A stretch of DNA of 64,000 nt, taken from assembly GCA_947000775.1 (NCBI GenBank), contig CAMQGK010000566.1, forward strand, positions 231,526 through 295,525, in the 5' to 3' direction. Under the pieces are notes generated by a model. That model was not told the origin of the DNA, did no database searches, and saw nothing but the letters and a program-made list of their open reading frames with translations. The stretch's first letter is position 1. Each line of letters opens with the position of its first letter. Positions 8,590 through 19,868 of this stretch are shown piece after piece. The position numbers were made by a program, and so were the translations under genes. Source of the stretch: Pterois miles. Lineage: Eukaryota; Chordata; Actinopteri; Perciformes; Scorpaenidae.

Positions 8590-9365
8590 GTCGAGCAATA
8601 CCAACTATTGAGTTGACCCATTTATAAATATTTTGTTCCCTTTCCTCCCACCTCTCGCGCCACATTTTTTTAAGGTCTTTGGACTGATGTCAGCCGCACA
8701 GTCAAATCGTGGCTTCCTGGGCAGTGACAGAGACACTTATAGGGGTCTGATGATGACGGGTGTCAGGATGGCAACCTGCAACCAGGTCCTGGACCTGTCG
8801 CGCTGTCCTCAGGAAAATCTACCTCTTCACCAAAAGACAGGCCAGCTTCAAGGGGAGCACGTTCAGCTCTGTTCACTGTGATGTCAACTCCTCTCACAAC
8901 TCTGAGAAAACCAGTGTTAGTAATAAGATTTAAACGGACTCGTAGAGGAAGAAAGGGGATCCTCTAACACCTTTTTTAGGGACGCTCTGTTTCTTGCCAG
9001 CAGGATCACCACTGAGCCCAGCAGTCCATCGTGGATCTAAACTCAGTGTTAAAAGGTCAAAGAGTTGACTCTCTTGGCTCATGGGAGCGACCCTGGTTTA
9101 TGTGTATGAAGTACATGTGTTGGGATTCAAAGTGGTTATGGACCATGTTCCAGATATGAAATATCACCGACCTAATCCTGACCTCTTGGGTTGTTGTGTG
9201 AGCCAGTGTTACACTACAAATGGATTTATAAACTGCTAATGTTTGCATGGCAGTCTGTCCTCTACGAGAGCAGATGTAAATAAAAAACGGATGTGGTCAG
9301 TTGGAGTACGATGTGCTAACTTTTTCGTTATGGGCAATCTCTTCAGTTTTGATTTTACAACAAGA
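8590..9365. other. Unassigned spacer (U0; also in U1-U3)
   Basis: An 82-codon open frame at 8633-8881 shows no recognisable motif, and one codon differs in U1 (C to R). No splice-site pair or RNA gene is convincing. I see nothing else to annotate. Confidence 0.5.
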
Positions 9366-9376
9366 GATAATTCTCA

Positions 9377-9746
9377 GGGCTGCACGGTGGTGCAGTGGTT
9401 AGCGCTGTCGCCTCACAGCAAGAGGGTCGCAGTTTCGATTCCAGCTTGCGGCTCTTCTGTGTGGAGTTTGCATGTTCTCCCCGTGTAAGCGTGGGTTTTC
9501 TCCGGGTACTCCAGCTTCCTCCCACCATCCAAAGACATGCTGTTTAGGTTAATTGATTACTCTAAATTGCCCGTAGGTGTGGATGTGAGCGTGAATGGTT
9601 GTCTGTCTATATGTTGTCTGTCTCTATGTGCCCTGCGATGGACTGGCGACCTGTCCAGGGTGTACCCTGCCTTCGCCCTATGCCAGCTGGGATCGGCTCC
9701 AGCCCCCCCCGCGACCCCTAACGGGATAAGCGGTTGACGATGGATG
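9377..9746 (+). mobile_element. tRNA-derived SINE with 11-bp target duplication (U0)
   Basis: The head GGTGCAGTGGTTAGCGC resembles a pol III A box and GGTCGCAGTTTCGATTCC a B box. The body (GTGTGGAGTTTGCATGTTCT, CTGCGATGGACTGGCGACCT) is a common fish SINE type, and the tail is GATGGATG. Identical flanks GATAATTCTCA at 9366-9376 and 9747-9757 are target-site duplications, so the copy is full length as inserted. The incidental open frames inside it are not genes. Confidence 0.93.
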
Positions 9747-9757
9747 GATAATTCTCA

Positions 9758-10049
9758 CACATTCGGCAATGGGACCATAGTTATTTGGTGAAAGAGAGAC
9801 GGTGACAATTGGTGTCGTCTGCGTCCACGTGGTAATTAGGGTTGATATTTTGAAAAATGTGGCTTAATGACAGCCAGCCATGGTGAATTTGGTGCCCCTG
9901 GCAAGATTTCATCTGGTGCCCTTTGCATTGCAGCCAGTTCCACCAATCATTATGTTCATTATATAGTTATAGTTTTAGCACCCCACCCCCCTTTATGGGG
10001 CGCCCCTATGGACAGATGGCGCCCCTAGCAATCGCCGATTCCACCTATA
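9758..10049. other. Spacer, probable transposon debris (U0; also in U1-U3)
   Basis: Two related blocks (GGTGCCCCTGGC and GGCGCCCCTAGC) flank an AT-rich core, which suggests an old DNA-transposon remnant, but I cannot define ends or family. No gene is supported. Confidence 0.35.
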
Positions 10050-11000
10050 AGATAAGAAAAGATAAGATGAACCTTTATTAATCCCAGAAGGGAAATTCGT
10101 GTGTCATAGCAGCATCAACAACAGAGCAGATAAATACAGTATAGTAAAAAGTAAAAGAGAAAAGGTGCAATGAAGGAAAGAAGGTGCAATGAAGAAAATT
10201 GAGAATAAAATAACTAAGTAACAGTAATAAGTAAAGTGCAGCAGGTGGGTGGGTTTTGTATATGCATAGCATATATATATATATATGTAATTATATAATC
10301 ATATGTAATTATATAAATTAGGAATAAATACAGAGCAGATGATCAGAGTCACATGGGGGTCAGACCTTGGTTATGGAGCCTGATGGCCACCAAAAGAAAG
10401 GACTGACCCAGACGGTTTGTAGTGTGCTGAGGGGGGATCAGTCTCTGGCTGAATGTACTCCTCATCTGGACCAGTTGGTCATAGAGGGGGTGGGAGGGGT
10501 TCTTCAGAATAGACTCCAGCTTCCTCCTGGTCCTCCCCTCTGCCACCACCTCCAGACTGTCCAGCTCACATCCAACCACAAACCCAGCCCTCCTCACCAG
10601 TTTGTTGAGTTTGGTGGCATCCCTGGTGCTGATGCCACCCCCCAACATACCACGGCAAAGAACAGAAAGCTGGCTACTACAGACTGGTAAAACATCTGAA
10701 GTAGCCTGTTGCACACGTTGAAGGTCCTCAGCCCTCTCAGGAAGAATAGTTTGCTCTTTTTTTTGCTATGTCACCTATGTCGCCTATGTCAGGGGGTTGG
10801 CTCTGCTTAATGGAAGCATGACTGAACAGAAAGGGGGCAAGTATTGACCTTTGTGGAACTCCACAGGTCATGATAACCTGCTTGGATGTAAGATTACCAA
10901 CACGGATTAAAAAAAATGATTGCCGTCTTGCAAGTAAGACCTGAACCGGTAGATGGGAATGATGGGCAGGATTCACATGTAACATAATATGAAAACTCAC
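10050..11000 (-). mobile_element. Deleted LINE 3' end (U0)
   Basis: The - strand ends at left in the GATAAGATAAGAT-type tail after AACCTTTATTAATCCC, as in fish non-LTR elements. The open frame 10349-10714 has C-terminal RT-ORF residues (VRRAGFVVGCELDSLEVVAE, NPSHPLYDQLVQ, LGQSFLLVAIRLHN). Upstream, MTCGVPQRSILAPFLFS is the RT GVPQGS motif. The YADD catalytic motif between them is deleted, leaving an internally joined relic. CR1/L2-like by motif; clade uncertain. The T8 run near 10760 breaks the frame between the two parts. Confidence 0.8.
10267..10320. repeat. AT-rich simple repeat inside the LINE remnant
   Basis: An (AT)n run followed by alternating TAATTATATAATCATATG blocks; also in the other units near 28538, 43715 and 58142. 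Confidence 0.75.
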
Positions 11001-11385
11001 AATGTGTTTGGTGATCACCAAAGAATTTGCCCCAGGATGACCTGCATTTTTTGCTCCAGCACCTGCAGTTGCACTTAATTTTGAATCAACATACAAACAT
11101 GACTGATACATTTCACTAGATAATCTATTTTTATTCCATTAATTGTCATTTATGCAGATTTGTGTTAGTATTTTGCAGCTCCCTCAAAACAAAACAAAGG
11201 CTGTGACATGCCATATTATGCCTTTATGTTCTGAATCAGTATAAGAATGTCTTTCAACTCAAGCTGTGTAAATAAACTGCATGTGATTTTAATGTATAAA
11301 ATAAGAATAGTAATACAATGGTTCCACTGGTGTTATGGTCGTGTTTTAATCGATATGCCACGCCCCTGGTTCTGTACGCCTTAGT

Positions 11386-11531
11386 CCAATTGGCTACAAT
11401 TGTAGTCACCTGTATTATCTGTCCAATGAGCACAGCCGATTTCCAGCTCATGGGCGTTTCCTTTTACACTCCTGCTGCGCCGAAACCGGAAGCTAGTTTG
11501 CTGCAGCGGCCGTAGCAGTGTCGATACCGCG
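11386..11531 (+). promoter_or_regulatory. CCAAT/ETS promoter and first exon (U0, feeds array 1)
   Basis: CCAAT boxes at 11386-11390 and 11423-11427 are followed by an ETS-type ACCGGAAG at 11485-11492 and a GC-rich stretch (GCAGCGGCCG). A first-exon end follows, with donor GTGAGT at 11532. There is no TATA box. This is the layout of a housekeeping-type + strand promoter with a short non-coding first exon. A possible next acceptor is GTGTGTCAG at about 11884-11892; the exon after it would contain a 14-codon upstream ORF (MSARRGFKRWVMRV). Confidence 0.55.
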
Positions 11532-11988
11532 GTGAGTGAAATAAAAAAAAATAATAAAAAACACATATTTTCTGCCCTTTATATAACTGGGATTAGATTT
11601 AAAGTTGCCACTGAACGCAGAGATTGCTAACAATGCTTGTTAGCGTATTTTATAGTGTTAAAGTTGATATTTGCTTCAGAATTGGATCCATTTGGCTTTG
11701 TCCGGCTAAGCTAATCTGCTAAGTGCTAACTTTGGCTGAGCAGTCAATGGGGTCTCGCTCTTGTCTCCTCGACCATTTTGGTGTCTGATAGGACAGACCA
11801 ATATCAACACACAGTTCCCCCTTAAGTGTTTGCACTTCTGTTAAGTTAACAGACGGACATGCTGAGATGTAGCTGGTGTTTTTGTGTGTCAGTGAGGATG
11901 TCGGCACGGCGCGGCTTTAAACGATGGGTGATGCGTGTTTGAGGGGGTTGTTAGCCTGTTAGCTAGCTGCCGTCGCCAGTCAGGCTCT

Positions 11989-13229
11989 TAGTGATGGCCG
12001 AACGAGGCTTTGTTGAAGCTTCGACACCTTTTACAAAACCTGGTTCATTGCTCGAGGCTCCAATGAGACAGTGCTCGAGGATGACATCTGGTGGTCATTA
12101 AAATGAAGTGCAAACTAGACGTGTCGAAGAGTCAAACTTCTTTCCGTTCTGCAGCATACGTATTTAATGCACAACACATCCCAGTGGTTCATGGATTGTT
12201 TTGGATTTGATTGTCCATGCACATTCCTGCTTGACAACACTAGATGATTATATGTTTGTAGCGGACGCAATAATAATATTACAGTAATTATGACAATAAT
12301 TATTGAAAACCATGTTCCTAATTTGGAATATCTGTATGTAACCCTCAATAGATCTTCACTTGTGGTATGGGATATTTAAATATTGCTGCTACATTCATGA
12401 GATGTACAAATTGAGACTGGTGCCATTTCACATGGGGTTGGTGCAAATACAGATCATATTATGGATTTGGGCAAAGTATGTTTTCAGGTTCATTGATAAA
12501 TGGGTTCATGTGTGTGTGGGCAAAGTGGTTGTGCTTGAAAGACAGGGCAGTGACAATGCTTGTGTAACTTTTATGAGTTTTTATTAAAAAATAATAGTTT
12601 CTCCATGCCTTAGCATGGACGAGATGTTGTTGCTGTATGACAGCCTCGCATCACACAGCATACACTGGACCTGTGAAACAGTCCGTTAGAGAGGAGCCTA
12701 AGGAGTTTTCCAATGTAAATACAGCTGAAATAAAAATAAAACCTAATTATCATCCAGCAACATTTGGAAACTATCCCATACACGGGACCTTTTCCTTGAT
12801 GGCTTCATCTATCTATGTATCTAACTATGTATCTCACGATCTATCTATGAATCTACAGTATCTATCTGTCTGTCTGTGTGTCTGTGTGTCTGTCTAAATA
12901 TGCAATCAATCTGGAACAACACTACTAACTGTCAAAGCAACGAACTGAAACGACACAAAACCAACCTACTCTGCGAAACAAAAATTCTAATGAACGCCAT
13001 CAAATAGGGACTCCAATCCCAGCGCACATTCGATCCCATCAAGTGACTCACATGACAAACCAAACCAATCAGGTGATTCGAAGCACTCAGCTGCTTCTTA
13101 CGTCACTCAAGTGTGTCGAACATCACAAGTCACGTGACCAAACCACGCCTCGGCACTGTGCTTCGATACATTTGCTTCGTGAACTACGACGCGTGCACCG
13201 GAGCTTCGCGTGTCAGCAGTCCATCACTA
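11989..13229. mobile_element. Non-autonomous hAT element, 1241 bp (U0)
   Basis: The ends are TAGTGATGG and CCATCACTA, a perfect 9-bp terminal inverted repeat, with GAAGCTTCGA-like subterminal motifs. Both sides carry the 8-bp duplication CAGGCTCT (11981-11988 and 13230-13237), diagnostic of hAT insertion. No transposase is encoded. Inside is a TCTA/TCTG tetranucleotide tract (about 12806-12894). The element sits just upstream of the ATG at 13251. Confidence 0.93.
12806..12894. repeat. TCTA/TCTG/TGTC microsatellite in the hAT element
   Basis: Degenerate tetranucleotide tract; it seems the same length in all units, so it has not expanded since duplication. Confidence 0.8.
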
Positions 13230-13250
13230 CAGGCTCTGCGCTGAATGGAA

Positions 13251-13294
13251 ATGGCGTCTGTGTTAAATTCCCCTGATGGAGCTACGGGGTCTGG
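13251..13294 (+). CDS. Candidate first coding exon (U0, for array 1)
   Basis: AAATGG context at the ATG is a good Kozak match. The frame reads MASVLNSPDGATGSGSKYCL and stops at 13323-13325 if unspliced. Weak GT donors at 13289 and 13295 both leave two bases, and the 118-bp exon downstream needs two bases to enter its open frame, so the phases agree. I do not recognise the peptide. The donors are poor, and the frame may simply be a short ORF. Confidence 0.35.
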
Positions 13295-13442
13295 GTCCAA
13301 ATACTGCTTGGCCACTTCTTCATAACTCCATCTTCCACCTAAAATAGTGGTTGTTCGTCAATGTAGGTTTAACAGGTGTGCTTGTAGGTGTTGTCGCCAC
13401 GCAGCTGTGACTTGTTGACTGATGTGCACGATATAGGTTCAC

Positions 13443-13519
13443 TAGGGGGGGAGTTATAGGTGGGGAGGGGGGGAAAAGACCCGAAAAAGGGGGCGGACAA
13501 AAAAAATTTTTTTTTTTTT
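13443..13519. repeat. 77-bp homopolymer-rich insertion, U0 only
   Basis: Between GGTTCAC and CTTATTTGCC, contiguous in U1-U3, U0 has 77 bp made of G7, G4, G7 and G5 runs, an A run and a long T run. The G runs could form a quadruplex. It may be real or a consensus error. Confidence 0.85.
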
Positions 13520-13699
13520 CTTATTTGCCATTATTGCAATTGGAAACTAAATCATCCGTTAAATTGTGTAAATTATCCTTACACGTTTGAGCCAGAGCTT
13601 GTCAGTATTGTGTGTCACTATAAATGAATGAGATGTCCTGTCTGCCCACTTGTCCCCACTATTTCACCTTGATCACATCAATTTATTGTTGTTACACAG

Positions 13700-13817
13700 C
13701 AGCTTATCAGCTCATCAGATTTATTACAACGAGCTGCATTTCTGCCTGGGAAAGCATATAAACCCCGAGGCCTGTGTAGCTGTGCAGACGTACAATCCTC
13801 CTCTGTTGCTACAGCTG
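13700..13817 (+). CDS. Candidate second coding exon, 118 bp (U0, for array 1)
   Basis: Acceptor TTATTGTTGTTACACAG and donor GTAACC flank 118 bp. In the frame that ends in phase 0 it encodes SAHQIYYNELHFCLGKHINP, then EACVAVQTYNPPLLLQL. A second frame is also open, so coding is not proven. The phase-0 end matches the phase-0 start of every array exon that follows. Family unknown. Confidence 0.45.
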
Positions 13818-14460
13818 GTAACCACTTTGTTTCAGTGATAGATAAGGGTGTGTGGTGTGTTTTACCCTGGTTAGTCAGTGCTATTGGCCTCTGTTACGTA
13901 CATAAATGACTGTAAATCAATTATGTGTTCTGTCTATCCCATCCTGAGTTTAGTTGGCTTTAGATTTTTCCACAGTGAGATGAAGCCTACTCATGTTTTC
14001 CAGACTCATATAACCTGTGACACCACTGATCAATGCAGATTTATTTCAACATGAATTAGTCTTCGTAGTTGATTTTCATAGCTGAAGTCTGGGAGACACT
14101 GACAGCAGACTAAGAGAAGGATCCACATTCCTGACTTGTTTCTGATCTCACAGGACAGGACTCTTCCCGGAGAGTGGACGTGAACCGAACCACACCAAGC
14201 CAGCAGCATTACACAACCAGTCTGATGTGAGGAAGCTCCAGCACCACAGCAGTCCACTCAACACACTGAACCACCTTCAGCTCCACACTCTACACACTGG
14301 ACTGATCTCATGTTTATATTAGTCAAAAAACACAAAAACTCAGCCATGTAACATGATCCTGTGTTCAGTCACATACTGATGTTGGTTAACATGAATCTTT
14401 TTCAGTAGTTAATCAATTGAAGGTTATATAAAACACCATTATTTATTTGTATTTTTAAAG

Positions 14461-14598
14461 AGACTCAGACTGAGTGTTGCTGTAGTTCAGTGGCTCCTTT
14501 ACAACAATGAAGATATGCTGATTCCCGACCAGGTCAGATGGATGACGGACCACAAGACGGACAGAACGGCAGTAAACGCCTGTGTTTACATGGCCGAC
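14461..14598 (+). CDS. 46-codon array exon, type P (first of array 1)
   Basis: First exon of the array. The acceptor is TTTTTAAAG rather than GCAG, which is weaker. The frame is open, with QWLLYNNEDM and the type-specific VYMAD ending; the donor is GTAAGT. It follows the 118-bp candidate exon at 13700-13817, whose end is also in phase 0. Confidence 0.55.
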
Positions 14599-15214
14599 GT
14601 AAGTAAGCTGCACTTTAAAGGAACATTTTGTCATTTTGGGAAATATGCATATTGATTTTTTTAGCCAACAGTTAAACAATAAGATTTTTACCTCTGCAAA
14701 TATGTAGCTGCAGCCAGCTTCAGTAGTGTCAAAGATGAAGCCTACACATGTTTTCCAGACTCATATAACCTGTGACAACACTGATCAATGCAGATTTATT
14801 TCGACATGAATTAGTCTTCGTAGTTGATTATTGTAGCTGAAGTCTGGGAGACACTGACAGCAGACCAAGAGAAGGATCCACATTCCTGACTTGTTTCTGA
14901 TCTCACAGGACAGGACTCTTCCCAGAGAGTGAACGACAACCGAACCACACCAAGCCAGCAGCATCACACAACCAGTCTGATGTGAGGAAGCTCCAGCACC
15001 ACAGCAGTCCACTCAACACACTGAACCTCCTTCAGCTCCACAATTTACACACTGGACTGATCTCATGTTTATATTAGTCAAAATAACAAAAACTCAGCCA
15101 TGTAATATGATCCTGTGTTCAGTCTCATACTGATGCTGGTTAACATGAATCTTCTTCAGTAGTAAATCAGTTGAAGGTTATATAAAACACCATTATTTAT
15201 TTGTATTTTTGCAG

Positions 15215-15352
15215 AGACTCGGACTGAGTGTTGCTGTATTTCAGTGGCTCTTTTACAACAATGAAGATATGCTGATTCCCGACCAGGTCAGATGGATGAC
15301 GGACCACAAGACGGACAGAACGGCAGGAAACGCCTGTGTTTTTGTGGACGAC
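15215..15352 (+). pseudogene. 46-codon array exon, type Q
   Basis: Open frame with the type-specific VAVFQWLFYNNED and a VFVDD ending; acceptor GCAG. The donor is ATAAGT, so GT is missing. Confidence 0.55.
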
Positions 15353-15963
15353 ATAAGTAAGCTGCACATTAAAGGAACATTTTGTCATTTTGGGAAATAT
15401 GCATATTGATTTTCTAGCCAACAGTTAGATAAGAAGATTGTTACCACTGTAAATATGTAGCTGCAGCCAGCTTCAGTAGTGTCAAAGATGAAGCCTACAC
15501 ATGTTTTCCAGACTCATATAACCTGTGACACCACTGATCAATGCAGATTTATTTATACATGAATTAGTCTTCGTAGTTGATTATAGCAGCTGAAGTCTGG
15601 GAGACACTGACAGCAGACCAAGAGAAGGATGCACATTCCTGACTTGTTTCTGATCTCACAGGACAGGACTCTTCCCGGAGAGTGGACGTGAACCGAACCA
15701 CACCAAGCCAGCATCATCACACAACCAGTCTGATGTGAGGAAGCTCCAGCACCACTGCAGTCCACTCAACACACTGAACCACCTTCAGCTCCACACTTTA
15801 CACACTGGACTGATCTCATGTTTATATCAATCAACAAAACAAAAACTCAGCCATGTAACATGATCCTGTGTTCAGTCTCATACTGATGTTGGTTGACATG
15901 AATCTTCTTCAGTAGTAAATCAGTTGAAGGTTATATAAAACACCATAATTTGTATTTTTGCAG

Positions 15964-16101
15964 AGACTCAGACTGAGTGTTGCTGTAGTTCAGCGGCTCC
16001 TTTACAACAATGAAGAAATGCTGATTCCCGACCAGGTCAGATGGATGACGGACCACAAGACAGACAGAACGGCAGTAAACGCCTGTGTTTACGTGGCCGA
16101 C
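15964..16101 (+). CDS. 46-codon array exon, type R
   Basis: Intact acceptor and GTAAGT donor. The type-specific peptide has VAVVQRLLYNNEE and TAVNACVYVAD. The spacer before it is a few bases shorter than the others, which explains the 749-bp step. Confidence 0.57.
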
Positions 16102-16717
16102 GTAAGTAAGCTGCACTTTAAAGGAACATTTTGTCATTTTGGGAAATATGCATATTGATTTTTTTAGCCAACAGTTAAACAAGAAGATTTTTACCTCTGC
16201 AAATATGTAGCTGCAGCCAGCTTCAGTAGTGTCAAAGATGAAGCCTACACATGTTTTCCAGACTCATATAACCTGTGACACCACTGATCAATGCAGATTT
16301 AATTCGACATGAATTAGTCTTCGTAGTTGATTATAGCAGCTGAAGTCTGGGAGACACTGACAGCAGACCAAGAGAAGGATCCACATTCCTGACTTGTTTC
16401 TGATCTCACAGGACAGGACTCTTCCCAGAGAGTGGACGACAACCGAACCACACCAAGCCAGCAGCATCACACAACCAGTCTGATGTGAGGAAGCTCCAGC
16501 ACCACAGCAGTCCACTCAACACACTGAACCTCCTTCAGCTCCACACTTTACACACTGGACTGATCTCCTGTTTATATTAGTCAAAATAACAAAAACTCAG
16601 CCATGTAACATGATCCTGTGTTCAGTCTCATACTGATGTTGGTTAACATGAATCTTCCTCAGTAGTAAATCAGTTGAAGGTTATATAAAACACCATTATT
16701 CATTTGCATTTTTACAG

Positions 16718-16855
16718 AGACTCAGACTGAGTGTTGCTGTAGTTCAGCGGCTCCTTTACAACAATGAAGAAATGCTGATTCCCGACCAGGTCAGATGGAT
16801 GACGGACCACAAGACGGACAGAACGGACGGAAACGCCTGTGTTTTCGTGGACTAG
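16718..16855 (+). pseudogene. 46-codon array exon, type S
   Basis: TTTTTACAG acceptor and perfect GTAAGT donor, but the last codon is TAG. If spliced in frame it would end translation at the exon border. This subtype is seen only once. Confidence 0.57.
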
Positions 16856-17470
16856 GTAAGTAAGCTGCACATTAAAGGAACATTTTGTCATTTTGGGAAA
16901 TATGCATATTGATTATCTAGCCAACAGTTGGACAAGAAGTTTGTCACCACTTTAAATATGTAGCTGCAGCCAGCTTCAGTAGTGTCAAAGATGAAGCCTA
17001 CACGTGTTTTCCAGACTCATATAACCTGTGACACCACTGATCAATGCAGATTTAATTCCACATGAATTAGTCTTCGTAGTTGATTATTATAGCTGAAGTC
17101 TGGGAGACACTGACAGCAGACCAAGGGAAGGATCCACATTCCTGACTTGTTTCTGATCTCACAGGACAGGACTCTTCCCAGAGAGTGGACGTGAACCGAA
17201 CCACACCAAGCCAGCAGCATCACACAACCAGTCTGATGTGAGGAAGCTCCAGCACCACAGCAGTCCACTCAACACACTCAACCGCCTTCAGCTCCACACT
17301 TTACACACTGAACTGATCTCATGTTTATAATAGTCAAATTAACAAAAACTCAGCCATGTAACATGATCCGTTGTTCAGTCTCATACTGATGTTGGTTAAC
17401 ATGAATCTTCTTCAGTCATAAATCAGTTGAAGGTTATATAAAACACCATTATTCATTTGCATTTTTACAG

Positions 17471-17608
17471 AGACTCAGACTGAGTGTTGCTGTAGTTCAG
17501 CGGCTCCTTTACAACAATGAAGAAATGCTGATTCCCGACCAGGTCAGATGGATGACGGACCACAAGACAGACAGAACGGCAGTAAACGCCTGTGTTTACG
17601 TGGCCGAC
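17471..17608 (+). pseudogene. 46-codon array exon, type R'
   Basis: Coding part close to R (QRLLYNNEE, TAVNACVYVAD) with a TTTTTACAG acceptor, but the donor is TTAAGT (G to T at +1). Confidence 0.55.
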
Positions 17609-18224
17609 TTAAGTAAGCTGCACTTTAAAGGAACATTTTGTCATTTTGGGAAATATGCATATTGATTTTTTTAGCCAACAGTTAAACAATAAGATTTTTA
17701 CCTCTGCAAATATGTAGCTGCAGCCAGCTTCAGTAGTGTCAAAGATGAAGCCTACACATGTTTTCCAGACTCATATAACCTGTGACAACACTGATCAATG
17801 CAGATTTATTTCGACATGAATTAGTCTTCGTAGTTGATTATTATAGCTGAAGTCTGGGAGACACTGACAGCAGACCAAGAGAAGGATCCACATTCCTGAC
17901 TTGTTTCTGATCTCACAGGACAGGACTCTTCCCAGAGAGTGAACGACAACCGAACCACACCAAGCCAGCAGCATCACACAACCAGTCTGATATGAGGAAG
18001 CTCCAGCACCACAGCAGTCCACTCAACACACTGAACCGCCTTCAGCTCCACACTTTACACACTGGACTGATCTCATGTTTATATTAGTCAAAATAACAAA
18101 AACTCAGCCATGTAACATGATCCTGTGTTCAGTCTCATACTGATGTTGGTTAACATGAATCTTCTTCAGTAGTAAATCAGTTGAAGGTTATATAAAACAC
18201 CATTATTTATTTGTATTTTTGCAG

Positions 18225-18362
18225 AGGCTCGGACTGAGTGTTGCTGTATTTCAGTGGCTCTTTTACAACAATGAAGATATGCTGATTCCCGACCAGGTCA
18301 GATGGATGACGGACCACAAGACGGACAGAACGGCAGGAAACGCCTGTGTTTTTGTGGACGAC
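18225..18362 (+). pseudogene. 46-codon array exon, type Q'
   Basis: Near-identical to Q at 15215, with first codon AGG instead of AGA; donor ATAAGT. The repeat of a Q-like copy three units after Q suggests an earlier multi-unit duplication inside the array. Confidence 0.55.
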
Positions 18363-18977
18363 ATAAGTAAGCTGCACATTAAAGGAACATTTTGTCATTT
18401 TGGGAAATATGCATATTGATTTTCTAGCCAACAGTTAGATAAGAAGATTGTTACCACTGTAAATATGTAGCTGCAGCCAGCTTCATTAGTGTCAAAGATG
18501 AAGCCTACACATGTTTTCCAGACTCATATAACCTGTGACACCACTGATCAATGCAGATTTATTTCGACATGAATTAGTCTTCGTAGTTGATTATTATAGC
18601 TGAAGTCTGGGAGACACTGACAGCAGACCAAGAGAAGGATCCACATTCCTGACTTGTTTCTGATCTCACAGGACAGGACTCTTCCCAGAGAGTGGACGTG
18701 AACCGAACCACACCAAGCCAGCAGCATCACACAACCAGTCTGATGTGAGGAAGCTCCAGCACCACAGCAGTCCACTCAACACACTGAACCACCTTCAGCT
18801 CCACACTGTACACACTGAACTGATCTCATGTTTATATTAGTCAAAATAACAAAAACTCAGCCATGTAACATGGTCCTGTGTTCAGTCTCATACTGATGTT
18901 GGTTAACATGAATCTTCTTCAGTAGTAAATCAGTTGAAGGTTATATAAAACAACATTATTCATTTGTATTTTTGCAG

Positions 18978-19115
18978 AGACTCGGACTGAGTGTTGCTGT
19001 AGTTCAGTGGCACCTTTACAACAATGAAGAAATGCTGATTCCCGACCAGGTCAGATGGGTGACGGACCACAAGACGGACAGAACGGCAGGAAATGCCTGT
19101 GTTTACGTGGCCGAC
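18978..19115 (+). pseudogene. 46-codon array exon, type T
   Basis: Same subtype as 664-801 (QWHLYNNEE, ATAAGT donor). From here to the array end the sequence closely matches 664-2365. Confidence 0.57.
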
Positions 19116-19730
19116 ATAAGTAAGCTGCACTTTAAAGGAACATTTTGTCATTTTGGGAAATATGCATATTGATTTTCTAGCCAACAGTTAAACAAGAAGA
19201 TTGTCACCACTGTAAATATGTAGCTGCAGCCAGTTTCAGTAGTGTCAACGATGAAGCCTACACATGTTTTCCAGACTCATATAACCTGTGACACCACTGA
19301 TCAATGCTGATTTATTTCGACATGAATTAGTCTTCGTAGTTGATTTTCATAGCTGAAATCTGGGAGACACTGAAAGCAGACCAAGAGAAGGATCCACATT
19401 CCTGACTTGTTTCTGATCTCACAGGACAGGACTCTTCCCGGAGAGTGGACGTGAACCGAACCACACCAAGCCAGCAGCATCACACAACCAGTCTGATGTG
19501 AGGAAGCTCCAGCACCACAGCAGTCCACTCAACACACTGAACTGCCTTCAGCTCCACACTTTACACACTGGACTGATCTCATGTTTATATTAGTCAAAAT
19601 AACAAAAACTCAGCCATGTAACATGATCCTGTGTTCAGTCTCATATCGATGTTGGTTGACATGAATCTTCTTCAGTAGTAAATCAGTTGAAGGTTATGTA
19701 AAACACCATTATTTATTTGTATTTTTGCAG

Positions 19731-19868
19731 AGACTCGGACTGAGTGTTGCTGTAGTTCAGTGGCACCTTTACAACAATGAAGAAATGCTGATTCCCGACC
19801 AGGTCAGATGGATGACGGACCACAAGACGGACAGAACGGACGGAAACGCCTGTGTTTTCGTGGACTAG
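19731..19868 (+). pseudogene. 46-codon array exon, type U
   Basis: Codon 46 is TAG and the donor is CTAATT. Ends VFVD before the stop, unlike VFLD at 1417. Confidence 0.57.

Larger units (their letters stand above)
1..13978 (+). repeat. Macro-unit U0 (5' end outside window)
   Basis: Partial copy of the large tandem unit: the tail of a subrepeat array (1-2365) and a complete constant segment (2366-13978). Two features set it apart from U1-U3. It keeps 44 bp at 3033-3076 that the others lack, and it alone has a 77-bp homopolymer-rich insertion at 13443-13519. It is therefore the most divergent copy seen, although still nearly identical to the rest. Confidence 0.95.

Noticed and set aside
9377..9460. 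Possible functional tRNA gene from the A/B-box motifs
   Set aside because: The box motifs belong to a SINE head flanked by target duplications; no cloverleaf with a proper acceptor stem was evident.
9243..9737. Short open frames over the SINE
   Set aside because: They are translations of SINE sequence, which is a tRNA-derived non-coding element.
10367..10690. 107-codon + strand open frame
   Set aside because: Shadow of the LINE C-terminal frame on the - strand.
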